Assembly: GCA_002794785.1 (NCBI GenBank)
Contig: NBBA01000003.1
Coordinates: 1,860,001 to 1,924,000 of the forward strand
Origin: Coniferiporia sulphurascens
Lineage: Eukaryota; Basidiomycota; Agaricomycetes; Hymenochaetales; Hymenochaetaceae
Reading direction: 5' to 3'
DNA length: 64,000 nt
A model generated the notes under the pieces. It ran no database searches, was not told where the DNA came from, and saw only the letters and a program-made list of their open reading frames with translations. The position numbers and the translations under genes are program-made. Positions 24,255 through 36,005 of the stretch are shown here, one piece after another (position 1 is the first letter of the stretch; each line of letters begins with the position of its first letter).

Positions 24255-25575
24255 GGATCTTTATGTGGAAAAATTACAAACAAAAATGGATTGTATAGTA
24301 TATTTAACAATGATGTACAAGTGGCTACAAAAAATGTAACATTATTTGAACTTCACAAAAAACTCGGGCATATAAGTTATGCTTACATAAAACGATTATT
24401 AAAAGAAGATCAAATCACAAATAATAAAATATCAAATTACGATGAAACTCAATGCACAATCTGCATAGAAGCAAATATAAAAAGAATGCAAATCCCAAAA
24501 TTACATATCTCAAAATTAGCCGAAAAATTCGGCAATCATATACATATGGACATATGGGGTCCAGCATCCACACATGCTATAGGAGGATATAAATATCTTT
24601 TAACACTTGTAGACGATGCTACAAGATGGATAAAAATGATTTTATTAAAAACAAAAGACAAGGGCTTAAATGCTTATATGGCATGGGCTACAATGCTCAA
24701 TACACAACATAATATAAAAATAAAAATATTACAAAGCAATAACGATTCAGTGTTTTTAAGTAAACAATTCACTGAATATTTAGAAAAACAAGGAACAATA
24801 CGAAAGCTGACTGTTCACGATACACCACAACAAAATGGAGTAGCAGAACGATCACATCAAACAATTCTAAACAATACATGAGTAAATCTGCTACAAGCAA
24901 AACTACCACCCAGTCTATGGGGAGAAGCTGTAAAATACAGTACTTACGTTTACAATAGAACACCAAAGAGTGCTATTGATTTTAAAATGCCATATTTTAA
25001 ACGATACAATGAAAATTATAATATTGATGATTTAAAAGAATTTGGCCAATATTGCATAATACGACAAGAAGACGTTAATAAATTACAACCAAAAGGAATA
25101 TATGCACAATGGCTAGGATTTGACAAAGTAAGTAAGGGTCATAGAACCTATCATAATAGAAAAATCTCAATCAAACGAAATCTACAATTTTTAGATTCTC
25201 CACCATCTAAAATTGAAGGGGAGAATATAACAGAAAAACAAAATGAACAAATAAAAGAATTAACAAATGAAAGACCAGTAAGAACAACAAAACCAACAAA
25301 ACAATCATTAGGTCTTAACTTTGACAAACAAAATACAGTCACTTATCTTATGGAATTTAATCAATTCAATACAGAATTAATAGGCAATCCTAATTCATAT
25401 TAACAAGCGATCAATAGAATTGATGCAAATCAGTGGATCACGGCAATGAAAGAAGAAATAAAAATGTTAATCAAAAGATCTACGTGGAAAATCATTGATC
25501 CACCAAAAGAAGCAAACATAATTGGAACAAGATTCGTTTACAAAACAAAAAGATTAGCAAACAGAGAAATAGAAC
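24255..25575 (+). pseudogene. Copia A pol, integrase part to start of reverse transcriptase
   Basis: Encodes the integrase zinc region (LHKKLGHISYAYIKRL, CTICIEANIKR), core residues in HMDIWGPAS, TLVDDATRW and QQNGVAERSHQTI, then the linker and the start of reverse transcriptase (TWKIIDPPKEANIIGTRFVY). TGA at 24879-24881 interrupts the frame, and TAA follows NPNSY at 25401-25403. Copia B has CAA at the first site and the same TAA at the second. Confidence 0.8.
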
Positions 25576-25831
25576 TCTTAAAATCTACGCACGTTGTGGT
25601 AGACGATGAGGTGCAGTGGTGAAGTTGAGGCAAAGGTGGGTTATCAGCATAAACCAATGTATTTCTAGGGCGAGACCAGCTCCCCTTATATACACGTTCT
25701 GTGGGCTAGTACTACTATAACTAACTAGCTCCTATATTGTATGGCGTTATTGTTGTGTTATTGTTTACTTAGTAAGGTGGTTGTTCATATGACCATGTAC
25801 TATTTATATTGTTCATTATATTTATTTAATA
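25576..25831 (-). repeat. 3' LTR of Copia B
   Basis: 256 bp, matching 30757-31012. It borders the polypurine tract, seen here as CTCCCCTTCAAACTTTT on the plus strand. Confidence 0.9.
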
Positions 25832-25848
25832 CTCCCCTTCAAACTTTT
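25832..25848 (-). other. Polypurine tract of Copia B
   Basis: On the element strand it reads AAAAGTTTGAAGGGGAG and abuts the 3' LTR, the usual plus-strand priming site. Copia A has the same at 32397-32412. Confidence 0.7.
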
Positions 25849-26009
25849 ACTAGGCAGAGTAGACTTGTAAAACATTTGATTAATTCGATCGTTAGCGCTT
25901 TCGTCATAATATCAGCTTTTTGCTGTCCAGTTGGAATATATGAAACTGATATGGTTTCATTTTCAATATAATCTCGTAAGAAATCTTTTCTTATATCAAT
26001 ATGTTTCGT

Positions 26010-29000
26010 TCATTGCATGTATTTTTGTTCTGTTGAATTTACTATAGTTATGGCTGCTTGATTATCACATAATATTTTCATAGGTGTATCCAAGGTCTGC
26101 AGTACCTCTTCAACCAGTCTTCTTAGCCATATTGCTTCTTTTACTCCATGAGTTAAAGCTTGTAGTTCAGCTTCACATACTGATAGTGACACTAATTCTT
26201 GTTTTTTACTTGACCATGATGTCGTTGCGTTTCCTATTTGGAATATATATCCAGATATTGCTTTATGGCCTTCTTGTGTCATGCCATCAGCATCGGTATA
26301 TCCGATTAACTCGATTGGTTCTTTTCCTCCGAGTATTAACCAATAATCATTCATTCCTTTTAAATATTTAAAACAATGTTTTACTGCATTGTAATGTTCA
26401 ATACTAGGCTTATTTAGATGTCTAGCAAACTGACCTGTTGCGAATGATATATCAGGTCTCGTGCAATCTGCTGCATATCATAATGCTCCAACCATGTTCA
26501 TATAAGGTATTTGATTCATGAAGTTTAATTCTTCATTAGTTGGATTTTCGAGTGATTTTAACACTTGACCAGGTGTCATTGGTGTTCGTACCATTGCAGT
26601 GTCTTTTAATTTATATTTTTCTATTATATTGTCAATATAATGTTTTTGTCTTAGTTTGATTATTCTTTCTTCTCGGTTTCTTTCAATTTCAATACCGAGT
26701 AACCAATGTATATCATTTCCGTCAGTGAATTTTACATGTTTTCCTATTTCGTCTTTAAAGGCTTTTATTATTAATAAATTTAAGCCACATATCGTTATGT
26801 CGTCAACATGTATGAAAAGTATTAGGATTGTTTTTCCTTTTACTTTTCTTAGGAATACTGCGTTATCTTGGACTGCTCATGTTAATCCTATTCCTATTAA
26901 TATTTCTGATAATTTTTTATACCATCGTCTGCCTGCTTGTTTTAATCCGTATAAGGCTTTATTTAATTTTAAAACTTGCCCAGGTTTTGTTTCGATTAAA
27001 TTTCCTGGTGGTGGTTTTATATATATATTTTCGTCTTTGTCTAATTCACCATATAAGTAAGCTGATTTTATATCAATTTGGTGAATTTCATAATTGTTTG
27101 TTGCACTCCAACTTAATATAGTTCTTACTGTGGCTAATTGTGCCACTGGAGCGAATGTATCATTTGAGTAGTAGTCTATGCCTTCTTTCTGGGCAAATCC
27201 TTGAACTACTAATCTTGCTTTATAACGTTCAATTTCTCCATTTGCTAATCTTTTTGTTTTGTAAACGAATCTTGTTCCAATTATGTTTGCTTCTTTTGGT
27301 GGATCAATGATTTTCCACGTAGATCTTTTGATTAACATTTTTATTTCTTCTTTCATTGCCGTGATCCAATGATTTGCGTCAATTCTATTGATCGCTTGTT
27401 AATATGAATTAGGATCGCCTATTAATTCTGTATTGAATTGATTAAATTCCATAAGATAAGTGACTGTATTTTGTTTGTCAAAGTTAAGACCTAATGATTG
27501 TTTTGTTGGTTTTGTTGTTCTTATTGGTCTTTCATTTGTTAATTCTTTTATTTGTTCATTGTGTTTTTCTGTAATATTCTCCCCTTCAATTTTAGATGGT
27601 GGAGAATCTAAAAATTGTAAATTTCGTTCGACTGTAATTTTTCTGTTATGATAGGTTCTATGACCTTTACTTTCTTCGTCAAATCCTAGCCATTGTGCAT
27701 AAATTCCTTTTGGTTGTAATTTATTTACGTCTTCTTTTTTTAGTATGCAATATTGGCCGAATTCTTTTAGATCGTCAATGTTATAATTTTCATTATATTG
27801 TTTAAAATATGGCATTTTAAAATCAATAGCGCTCTTTGGCATTCTATTGTAAACATAAGTACTGTATTTTACAGCTTCTCCCCATAAACTTGGAGGTAAT
27901 TTCGCTTGTAGCAGATTTACTTGTGTATTATTTAAAATCGTTTGATGTGATCGTTCTGCTACTCCGTTTTGTTGTGGTGTATCATGAACAGTCAGCTTTC
28001 ATATTGTTCCATGTTTTTCTAAATGTTCAGTGAATTGTTTACTTAAAAACACTGTGTTGTTATCGCTTTGTAATATTTTTATTTCTATATTAAATTGTGT
28101 ATTGAGCATAGTAGCCCAAGTCGTATAAGCATTTAAGCCCTTGTCTTTTGTTTTTAATAAAATCATTTTTATCCATCTTGTAGCATCATCTACAAGTGTT
28201 AGAAGATATTTATATCCTCCAATAGCATGTGTGGATGCTGGACCCCATATGTCCATATGTATGTGATCGCCGAATTTTTCGGCTAATTTTGAAATACGTA
28301 ATTTTGGGATTTGCATTCTTTTTATATTTGCTTCAAGGCAAATCGTACATTGAGTTTCGTCATAATTTGTGATTTTGTTGTTTGTTATTTGATCTTCTTT
28401 TAATAATCGTTTTATGTAAGCATAACTTATATGTCCGAGTTTTTTGTGAAGTTCGAATAATGTTACATTTTTTTTAGCCATGTGTACATCATTGTTAAAT
28501 ATACTATACAATCCATTTGTATTTTTTATTTTTCCACATAAAGATCCATTAGGATACTTTATTGTGCATGTATTTTCTTTATAAATAAATTCGTAACTGT
28601 CTTGACATAGAAGTCCTTGAGAGACTAGTGTCATATTCATTTTAGGATTGTAATATACGTTTGATAATATTATGACACTTACCGAGTGTCTGTTGGGGAT
28701 GTAAAGCTTAAGATCCCCTACTATGTTTGCCATGAATGTTGTTTTATTTGCGGCCGTTATCGTAATTGTGTTAGTTTTGTAAGTGTTTCGTAATCGGTTT
28801 AGATATGGTGTTAAATGTATCATTGCACCAGTATCAATTATATCCATTGAAGAATAAACATTATTAGCAAATTCTTCTGTTGTAATAGCATTAATGCTTA
28901 TGTCTAAATTATTGTCATCCACGTCTTCCATTGCGCTGTCGTGGTTTCCTATAGCGTCAAGGAAGTCGTTATAGGAATAAATTGGGAATTCTCCCATGTC

Positions 29001-29996
29001 GAAGTCGTTGTCATCGATTTCGGTTATGAAGGCGGTTTCGCCTTGGCCTATTATGGCGCTTAACTCGATTCGAGAGCTTGATGCGACGTTTGTTGCTGCT
29101 GCTGCTGCTGCGGTATGTTTAGCCTGGGCCGCACTTGCCCCAGTCGTTGTCAGTGCCGCTGACGCACCCATTTCCTTCCCTTTTCCTTTTTCGTCGTTTG
29201 CATCCTCTTTCTTCTTCTGAGCTGCCTTCATCCATTCTGTTTTAGGCGCCCAGCAATCTCGACTAAAATGTCCTAACTTGTTACAGTTATAGCACTTGAT
29301 AACGTGTGATTGTTGGTTAGGGGAATATCCCCCTCGTCCTCTTCCTCGCATATATCCTCCACAGCCCCTATAGCTGCGACCTTGTGGCTGTACTCTGCAG
29401 CTGTTACTGCATCCGCAGCCCCTAAAATAGGGGTGGTTCTGCTCGTCCTTGGGCAGGTGGTTAGCCACCGCTCCTGTCCTCTGATGATTTTTATGCCACC
29501 CCTTGAAGGCGTTTCTCAATGCCGTTAGTAGGAATTGAGGGGTTAGTTCAATTTCATCTTTGTCTGGGTTTGTTTTGTTGATTGTTTTAATATATAACTC
29601 ACTCTGTGTGAGTACGTATTGATATTGTTCGGGCATTGCCCTTGTAATAGCCGATATGTACGTCGACTCTGAAACTTTTACCCCTTGGGCTATGAGTTCC
29701 TCATATTTATTGCTAAGGTTATCAAGTGTTCCATCGAAATGGCTGACATGACCTCTGATATCAAAAAGGGCAGCCTTGTTAAAGCCCTTTGTAATTGTTG
29801 TCTGGACGTTATATCGTCCGTCAAGCGCTTTGAGTAGCGCTGGAATATCTTTGTTAAAATTAAGATAATAAGCCAATATTTTGTCGGGCATAGTGCACAT
29901 AATGCCGTTATATAAAGTGCTTGATATACCAGCCTCTCCAGTTCCTGGGGAGTTAGTGAGCAAGTTACCGTAACCTGCACTCTCGATTGCACTTCG
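26010..29996 (-). pseudogene. Copia B gag-pol polyprotein
   Basis: From high to low coordinates it encodes the gag domain, a CCHC zinc knuckle (CYNCNKLGHFSRDC), a protease with MDIIDTGAMIHLTPY, integrase (HHCC region, DIWGPAS, QSDNNTVF, NGVAERSH), a linker, reverse transcriptase (FVYKTKRLANGEIERYKA, DIKSAYLYGEL, HVDDI) and RNase H (YTDADG, CDNQAAI). Stops include TGA at 27999-28001 (Copia A has CGA at 24801-24803) and the TGA codons shared with Copia A in reverse transcriptase and RNase H. The longest uninterrupted part is 27999-29963. Confidence 0.85.
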
Positions 29997-30686
29997 GACT
30001 CTGTAGTTCCAGAGTTTGTAGTTTCAGTGCCTGTCGAGTTTCTCAATTCCGTCGAAGAATTTCTGGAGTTCCGCGAGTTTAGTTGCCATACTCGGTTCAT
30101 CTTCCTCGGTATCATTAGCATCTGAATCGTCAGGATCAGATGGTTCTGATGGCTCATGTGATGGGTTATTTTTGGATTCTTCTGAGTTTTCTTCTTCGTT
30201 ATCTTCTTTTTTATTGTCTTCTTTTTTATCGCTTTCTTCTTCTTCTGGCTTAATATATGGGTTATCAATTTTAAATTGTTCTTTTTCTGTTGGATCTGAT
30301 ATGCCCAAATACGTACTTATTTGATATCTGATTTCGGATGATTTTCCTTGATCTGATATTCCTAAATCTTTAGCGTGATTCGTTAGTTCCATTTTATAGT
30401 CAGTTCTGATTTTTAATTTTTCGTCTTTGGTAGAATTATCATACCTGTTTATTCAATCTTGTATTTGTTGTTCCGTTCCGTTAATAGGTATTTGTCTTAG
30501 GTTACATTGGAGTATTAGGTCGACTAACCTTTTGCTATCTTTAGCTTTTTGAATTTTTTCTTCGAGTTCTTCGATAGTAGATGACTGTGTATACGTTATT
30601 TTTAGTTCATTAGCAGTTATTCTTAATCCTGATAATTTTTGCAAACATGTTTGCTCACGAGTGTTTGGTTTCTGTCCATCAGACAT
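29997..30686 (-). pseudogene. Copia B N-terminal gag segment
   Basis: Starts MSDGQKPNTREQ at 30686 and reads a helical segment, then a highly acidic Glu/Asp/Lys/Asn tract and LAELQKFFDGIEKLD. TGA codons after TEQQIQD (30453-30455) and after LDRH (30024-30026) interrupt a frame that then continues into NYKLWNYRVRSAIESAG, the typical start of a Copia gag. Confidence 0.7.
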
Positions 30687-30745
30687 AATTTCATTTTTGA
30701 GGATGTATAATTTTTGTTAATTGTTTCATTAGTTTGTAGAGTCAA

Positions 30746-30756
30746 GGCTCATAACC
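30746..30756 (-). other. Primer-binding site of Copia B (initiator-Met tRNA anticodon arm)
   Basis: Directly after the 5' LTR the element strand reads GGTTATGAGCC. This is complementary to GGCTCATAACC, the anticodon stem-loop of eukaryotic initiator-Met tRNA. Drosophila copia and yeast-type relatives are known to use internal tRNA-iMet fragments. The match is 11 nt and is less clear further on. Confidence 0.65.
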
Positions 30757-31012
30757 TCTTAAAATCTACGCACGTTGTGGTAGACGATGAGGTGCAGTAG
30801 TGAAGTTGAGGCAAAGGTGGGTTATCAGCATAAACCAATGTATTTCTAGGGTGAGACCAGCTCCCCTTATATACACGTTCTGTGGGCTAGTACTACTATA
30901 ACTAACTAGCTCCTATATTGTATGGCGTTATCATTGTGTTATCGTTTACTTAGTAAGGTGGTTGTTCATATAACCACGTACTATTTATATCATTCGTTAT
31001 ATTTATTTAATA
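30757..31012 (-). repeat. 5' LTR of Copia B
   Basis: 256 bp. On the element strand a TATATAAGGGGAGC promoter-like run lies in its middle. It ends directly at the primer-binding site. Confidence 0.9.
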
Positions 31013-31017
31013 AGAAC

Positions 31018-32408
31018 ATTATAAAGCAAGATTAGTAGTTCAAGGATTTGCCCAGAAAGAAGGCATAGACTACTACTCAAATGATACATTTGCTCCAGTA
31101 GCACAATTAGCTACAGTAAGAACAATATTAAGTTGGAGCACAACAAACAATTACGAAATTCACCAAATTGATATAAAATCAGCTTACTTATATGGTGAAC
31201 TAGATAAAAACGAAAATATATATATAAAAGCACCACCAGGAAATCTAATCGAAATAAAACCTGGACAAGTTTTAAAATTAAATAAAGCCTTATACGGATT
31301 AAAACAAGCAGGCAGACGATGGTATAAAAAATTATCAGAAATATTAATTGGAATAGGACTAACATGAGCAGTCCAAGACAATGCAGTATTCCTAAGAAAA
31401 GTAAAAGGAAAAACAATTCTAATACTTTTCATACATGTTGACGACATAACGATATGTGGCTTAAATTTATTAATAATAAAAGCCTTTAAAGATGAAATAG
31501 GAAAACATGTAAAATTTACTGATGGGGACGATATACATTGGTTACTTGGGATTGAAATTGAAAGAAACCAAGAAGAAAGAATAATAAAATTAAGACAAAA
31601 ACATTATATTGATAATATCATAGAAAAATATAAGTTAAAAGAAGCTGCAACGGTACGAACACCAATGACACCTGGTCAAGTGTTAAAATCACTCGAAAAT
31701 CCAACTAATGAAGAATTAAACTTCATGAATCAAATACCTTATATGAATATGGTTGGAGCATTATGATATGCAGCAGATTGTATGAGACCTGATATATCAT
31801 TCACAACAGGTCAATTTGCTAGGCATTTGAATAAACCTAGTATTGAACACTATAATGCAGTAAAACACTGCTTTAAATATCTAAAAGGAACGAACAATTA
31901 TTGGTTAATACTCGGAGGTAAAGAACCAATCGAGTTAATCGGATATACCGACACTGACGGAATGACACAAGAAGGCCATAAAGCAATATCAGGATATATA
32001 TTCCAAATAGGAAATGCAACGACATCATGGTCAAGTAAAAAACAAGAATTAGTGTCACTATCAGTATGTGAAGCTGAACTACAAGCTTTAACTCATGGAG
32101 TAAAAGAAGCAATATGGCTAAGAAGACTGGTTGAAGAGGTACTGCAGACCTTGGATACACCTATGAAAATATTATGTGATAATCAAGCAGCCATAACAAT
32201 AGTAAATTCAACAGAACAAAAATATACACAATGAACAAAACATATTGATATACAAAAAGATTTCTTACGAGATTATATTGAAAATGAAACCATATCAGTT
32301 TCATATATTCCAACTGGACAGCAAAAAGCTGATATTATGACGAAAGTGCTAACAATCGAATTAATCAAATGTTTTACAAGTCTACTCTGCCTAGTAAAAG
32401 TTTGAAGG
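31018..32408 (+). pseudogene. Copia A pol, reverse transcriptase and RNase H
   Basis: Continues from YKARLVVQGFAQKEG through DIKSAYLYGEL, LNKALYGLKQAGRRWYKKL and the catalytic FIHVDDI to RNase H (IGYTDTDG, SSKKQELVSLSVCEAEL, CDNQAAI). TGA codons lie after IGIGLT, after MVGAL and before TKHIDIQ. All three are shared with Copia B and sit where related elements often have Arg. Confidence 0.8.
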
Positions 32409-32412
32409 GGAG

Positions 32413-32670
32413 TATTAAATAAATATAACGAATGACATAAATATAGTACGTGGTCATATGAACAACCACCTTACTAAGTGAATGATAACGCAATGATAAC
32501 ACCATACAATATAGGAGCTAGATAGTTATAGTAGTACTAGCCCACAGAACGTGTATATAAGGGGAGCTGGTCTCGCCCTAGAAATACATTGGTTTATGCT
32601 GATAACCCACCTTCACCTTTTCTTCACCACTGCACCTCATCATCTACCACAACGTGCGTAGATTTTAAGA
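32413..32670 (+). repeat. 3' LTR of Copia A
   Basis: Same family as the Copia B LTRs, with small differences. It starts TATTAAATAA after the polypurine tract and ends ATTTTAAGA. Confidence 0.85.
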
Positions 32671-33258
32671 ACAGGTGCATTGTAAACCTTAAAAAAAGCC
32701 CTTCACCGGACTCAGATCTGCCGTTTTCAGCGTTTGCAGCAGCCTGAGCATGTGCCACGGGCCCACGGTGGGGCTACGACCGCAATCGCAAGTTCGCAAC
32801 CGCAACTGCAACCGCAACCGCAACCTCAACTGCTCGGACTCCAGACCTCGGAGCCAACTACGTACGAGCCGCCCGAGCTCAAGCGGCCTAAAACGGACAC
32901 GTCGACTAACTATTCCGGGCACCGTCACCATCGATGCCCTATCACAAGTCTCCTATTGCACACACACGTGTATTCCATTCCGTGCCATTCCGTGTTTCGA
33001 CGTACTGTACCTATCATCTATATACCGTATATACCGTATATGCAAAATGAAATGAAATGAAAAAGAAAACAGGATGGGGGGAAGAGGAGGGGTAAGAGGG
33101 AAAGAGGGAGTAATACACCACGAAAAATGAGACCGAATTACAAACTAACAAAAATAACGTCCAGGACCTCCCAACACAATACAACACCGTCCCCCCTCCT
33201 CTTCTCTTCCCCCACACGATCCACAAAACACCACACCACACCGCATCACCTCCACATC
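32671..33258 (+). pseudogene. Possible terminal exon of a gene cut off by the Copia insertion
   Basis: After an acceptor-like TTTTCAG (to 32730) a frame reads RLQQPEHVPRAHGGATTAI, a Gln-Pro-Leu repeat from a CAACCG-type hexanucleotide run (about 32790-32832), then EPPELKRPKTDTSTN. The composition looks like the C-terminal tail of a regulatory protein. No partner exon is visible because the left flank is transposon. It may instead be non-coding. Confidence 0.25.
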
Positions 33259-35865
33259 TCACGGCGAAGGAATAACCGCACACCTATCATAATTCCCATT
33301 CTGATTCGCCCCCCACCACTGCGGGAAAAGATGCGCATCGCCCGCAGCCCCATCGACCGCAAACGAAAGTATAAAAACCATAACCTGCGTCCCTCCATCC
33401 AGCGCTGCCCCAAGAATATAGTTATACTTCGCGAACCACCTCGGGCACCGTGTACGGAGGTACCACTGCGAGAACCACGCAATGACGAAGTACGAGAGGA
33501 TAGACCCGTTTATCCCGACGCAGAGCCAGCCTATGTAGTAGCAGATCACTGGCGTGTAGAGGTAGTCCATCTGGAGTGCTGGGAATTTCTTGTGGATTAG
33601 CCAGAAGGGGACAGGGACGACGAGACCGATGATATAAGCCCACGGAACCCATTGGTATATAGCCCCCTTTGCGAATAACTCGTGCGATAGCCCTCCCCAA
33701 GCGACAGCTTGAGAATTATATTGCTGAGGCTGTTGACCACTCCATACATTCGTTCCTTCCACGCTCAAGAGAATCGGAGCCTGCGAGTCGATGATACTAT
33801 TCATCATCACGAAGTTCAACACACACCCCAAAAGCGTCCCCACTGTCTGAGCTGCAAACGCCGCCCGCGGAGGTAGTTTGGTGTATTGTGCGATTTTGAG
33901 ATCTCGGAGAAGGAGTTGCGCTTGCGTGACGGAGTTGTATGAGAATAGTACAAAGTACATGTTCGCCATTGGTCGCCCGGGATGAATGAACCCTCCGATC
34001 ATCTGTACGAACGGTTGGATGATGAATTGCAACCCCGTAATCGCGTATAGAGCGCCGAAGAATAAGATGGACAGCGCTCCGAGCGCAAGGGAGATGAAGA
34101 ACCCCCACCACGGCAATGTCGAGTTCGTCTCGTAAATAACCACAAGCGCCGTGATGGTGCTCAACACAAGCGTCAGCCCATACCAACTATTCGGGGCATC
34201 CGGGTACTTGAGCATCTCGCGATAATGCGGGTCCACACTCCCGTCTCCTTTAGTCTCAGCGTATAACCTCTCTCGTTCTGCACGATCATCGGAATTCAAG
34301 AGTCCACGCCACGTGAACGACGTATAGGCAGCGCGCAGTTTCGTTGGTGTGCACCATGACCATGCAGAACTCATGTCGGCGTAATTCCAGAGTAAGAGGT
34401 GCGTGAACGTTGCTGCCATACCGAGGTTTGTCGTGAGCAGCTGCACGACCCATGTTCCTGCGTAGAACGGTAGTCCTTGTTCGGCGAGTAACGTCTTGTC
34501 GACCTCAAAGTCCGAGTTGAGGATGAGTAGCTGGTTGTAGAGTGTACCGTTTTCGTAGAACAGTTCTTGCGAGAGCTATGGGATGGTGCGTCAGCGAGAT
34601 ATAACGCTGTAAAATTAAAAGAAGGACTCACGAAAGGGAAGTTACGCGACTGCCATATATTCTTATAGAACACACCACAAAAAACGGCCATACAAAGGAA
34701 GTACCCGATGAGGTTACTGAACTGGGCTTGGAGGGGAATAGTGAAGGGGTTGGCGCTGCCACCGATGTACTGCCAATCAAAACAAATGGAGAGAAGACCG
34801 AGACCCTCGTTCCCGTTCGAACCGCCAAACACGCGCGTGAAGTCGGCCGAATTCGGGTTGGCGAGGCAGAAGATCGAGAAGCCGGTCAAGAGTGGGAAGA
34901 TCCATTCTGGGAAAAGCTCCCAAATGAAGATTCTGCATATGGGAGTATGAGCGACTGGGTGGAGATGAAGAAAAGAATACGCACACGAAGAAGACGATGT
35001 AGAAGAGACGGAGCTTTTTGGCCGCGTTGGCCCCGTCCTTGAAGAATGCGTCGAACATGGAAACGAGCGGTAACACGCCCGGGTAGAGCATCTTGGAAGG
35101 GTACAATAGGATCGCTGTAGACATCCCTTTAGCTTTTGAACACAATATGCAGAAAATAAGTAATACTGACGGCGCATGAGGCCACCAAGACCGTATCCGA
35201 TCATCTGGCTACTGAAGAGGAGGAAGATGGCCGCGCCGGGGTTGGGCTTGATGTCGTAAAAGAGACGTTGGACGGCAAGGACTTCTGTGCCGAGAGCGGA
35301 GTTGGCAGCGGCGCTGGCCATGATGACGATCATTGCGTTTTCCTTTTTGTTGAAGGGCCCTGGGTTGAGGTAGCGGAAGAAGCCGCGGGAGGGGATGAAA
35401 GTTTCCATGGCGAGACCGAGAACGTATGCGATGATGGCGAGGAACATGGTGGAGACGAGAACGGTTTGGGGTTTGAAGTAGTAGATCTCGGCTGGGGAGG
35501 ATGTCAGTATGCGAAGGTAGGCATGACATGAGGAGAATAGACGGACCGAGGACACCACCGAAGGCGCTGAGACCGATACCGAGAACGAGAGTACGGAATG
35601 TCCATGCATTGAGGGACTCGTCGTCGTCGACGGAGATGACATGAGTTACAAGGTCACGGGCGTCGTGCAGGACCTCGGCGTCTTCGCCGTCGACATCGGC
35701 GTCACTGCCGTTGCTCTCGACGTCCTTCGCATATACGCCGCCACCGTGTTTCTCGTCGCTGCCGGCCCCTGAGGGGTCGGCAGCGACTTTTTCAGAGAAA
35801 GAGTGGTCTGAGTCTGCTGTGAGGGTGGGTACGTCGACACCGGGGGAGGTGGCATTGTGCGACAT
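33259..35865 (-). CDS. OPT-family oligopeptide transporter
   Basis: OPT proteins import small peptides (often tetra- and pentapeptides, sometimes glutathione or metal chelates) across the plasma membrane by proton symport. Five phase-consistent exons (35547-35865, 35171-35491, 34985-35126, 34632-34932 and 33259-34575) give 799 residues, the usual size. A hydrophilic acidic N-terminus of about 100 residues is followed by many membrane segments. The family signature NPGPFNKKE and the stretch ALGTEVLAVQRLFYD are present, as are GFIHPGRPMANMYF and the C-terminal YNYILGAALDGGTQ. The Met at 35865 was chosen because the longer upstream frame adds only low-complexity sequence. It looks intact and is the first working gene right of the transposon nest. 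Substrate is not predictable. Confidence 0.92.
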
Positions 35866-36005
35866 GGTGGACCGTGACGCACGGGGCGGAGGAAGAGCAG
35901 AAGGGGATCCGGGGACTTCATAGACATAACGTTCGCGGGAGTGGAAGATGTGCACATGGAAGGTAGAGAAGAAGAGATAGGTGCATGTGCTATAGAACGG
36001 CACAC

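Larger units (their letters stand above)
25576..31012 (-). mobile_element. Copia LTR retrotransposon B (complete, 5437 bp)
   Basis: Two 256-bp LTRs (30757-31012 is the 5' one; 25576-25831 the 3' one) enclose gag and pol in Copia order: gag, protease, integrase, reverse transcriptase, RNase H. The duplication is AGAAC. The LTR starts TATTAAATAA and ends ATTTTAAGA rather than TG...CA. The LTRs differ at about ten sites, all transitions, so the insertion is not recent. Several in-frame stops make it non-autonomous. Confidence 0.9.
24255..32670 (+). mobile_element. Copia LTR retrotransposon A (5'-truncated, split by Copia B)
   Basis: The remaining parts are 24255-25575 and 31018-32670. It starts inside the protease-integrase region (the 5' LTR and gag are absent) and ends with a polypurine tract TTTGAAGGGGAG (32401-32412) and a 3' LTR at 32413-32670. 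Copia B is inserted in the opposite direction with duplication AGAAC (25571-25575 and 31013-31017). Removing B rejoins the reverse transcriptase reading across NREIE and YKARLVVQG. Confidence 0.85.

Noticed and set aside
26656..27121. Plus-strand hydrophobic frames within Copia B
   Set aside because: Antisense of reverse transcriptase; the same shadow appears on the opposite strand of Copia A.
24255..32410. Alternative genetic code (TGA as Trp) in the Copia elements
   Set aside because: Trp is encoded by TGG throughout, and the TGA codons fall where CGA (Arg) is expected or seen in the sister copy.
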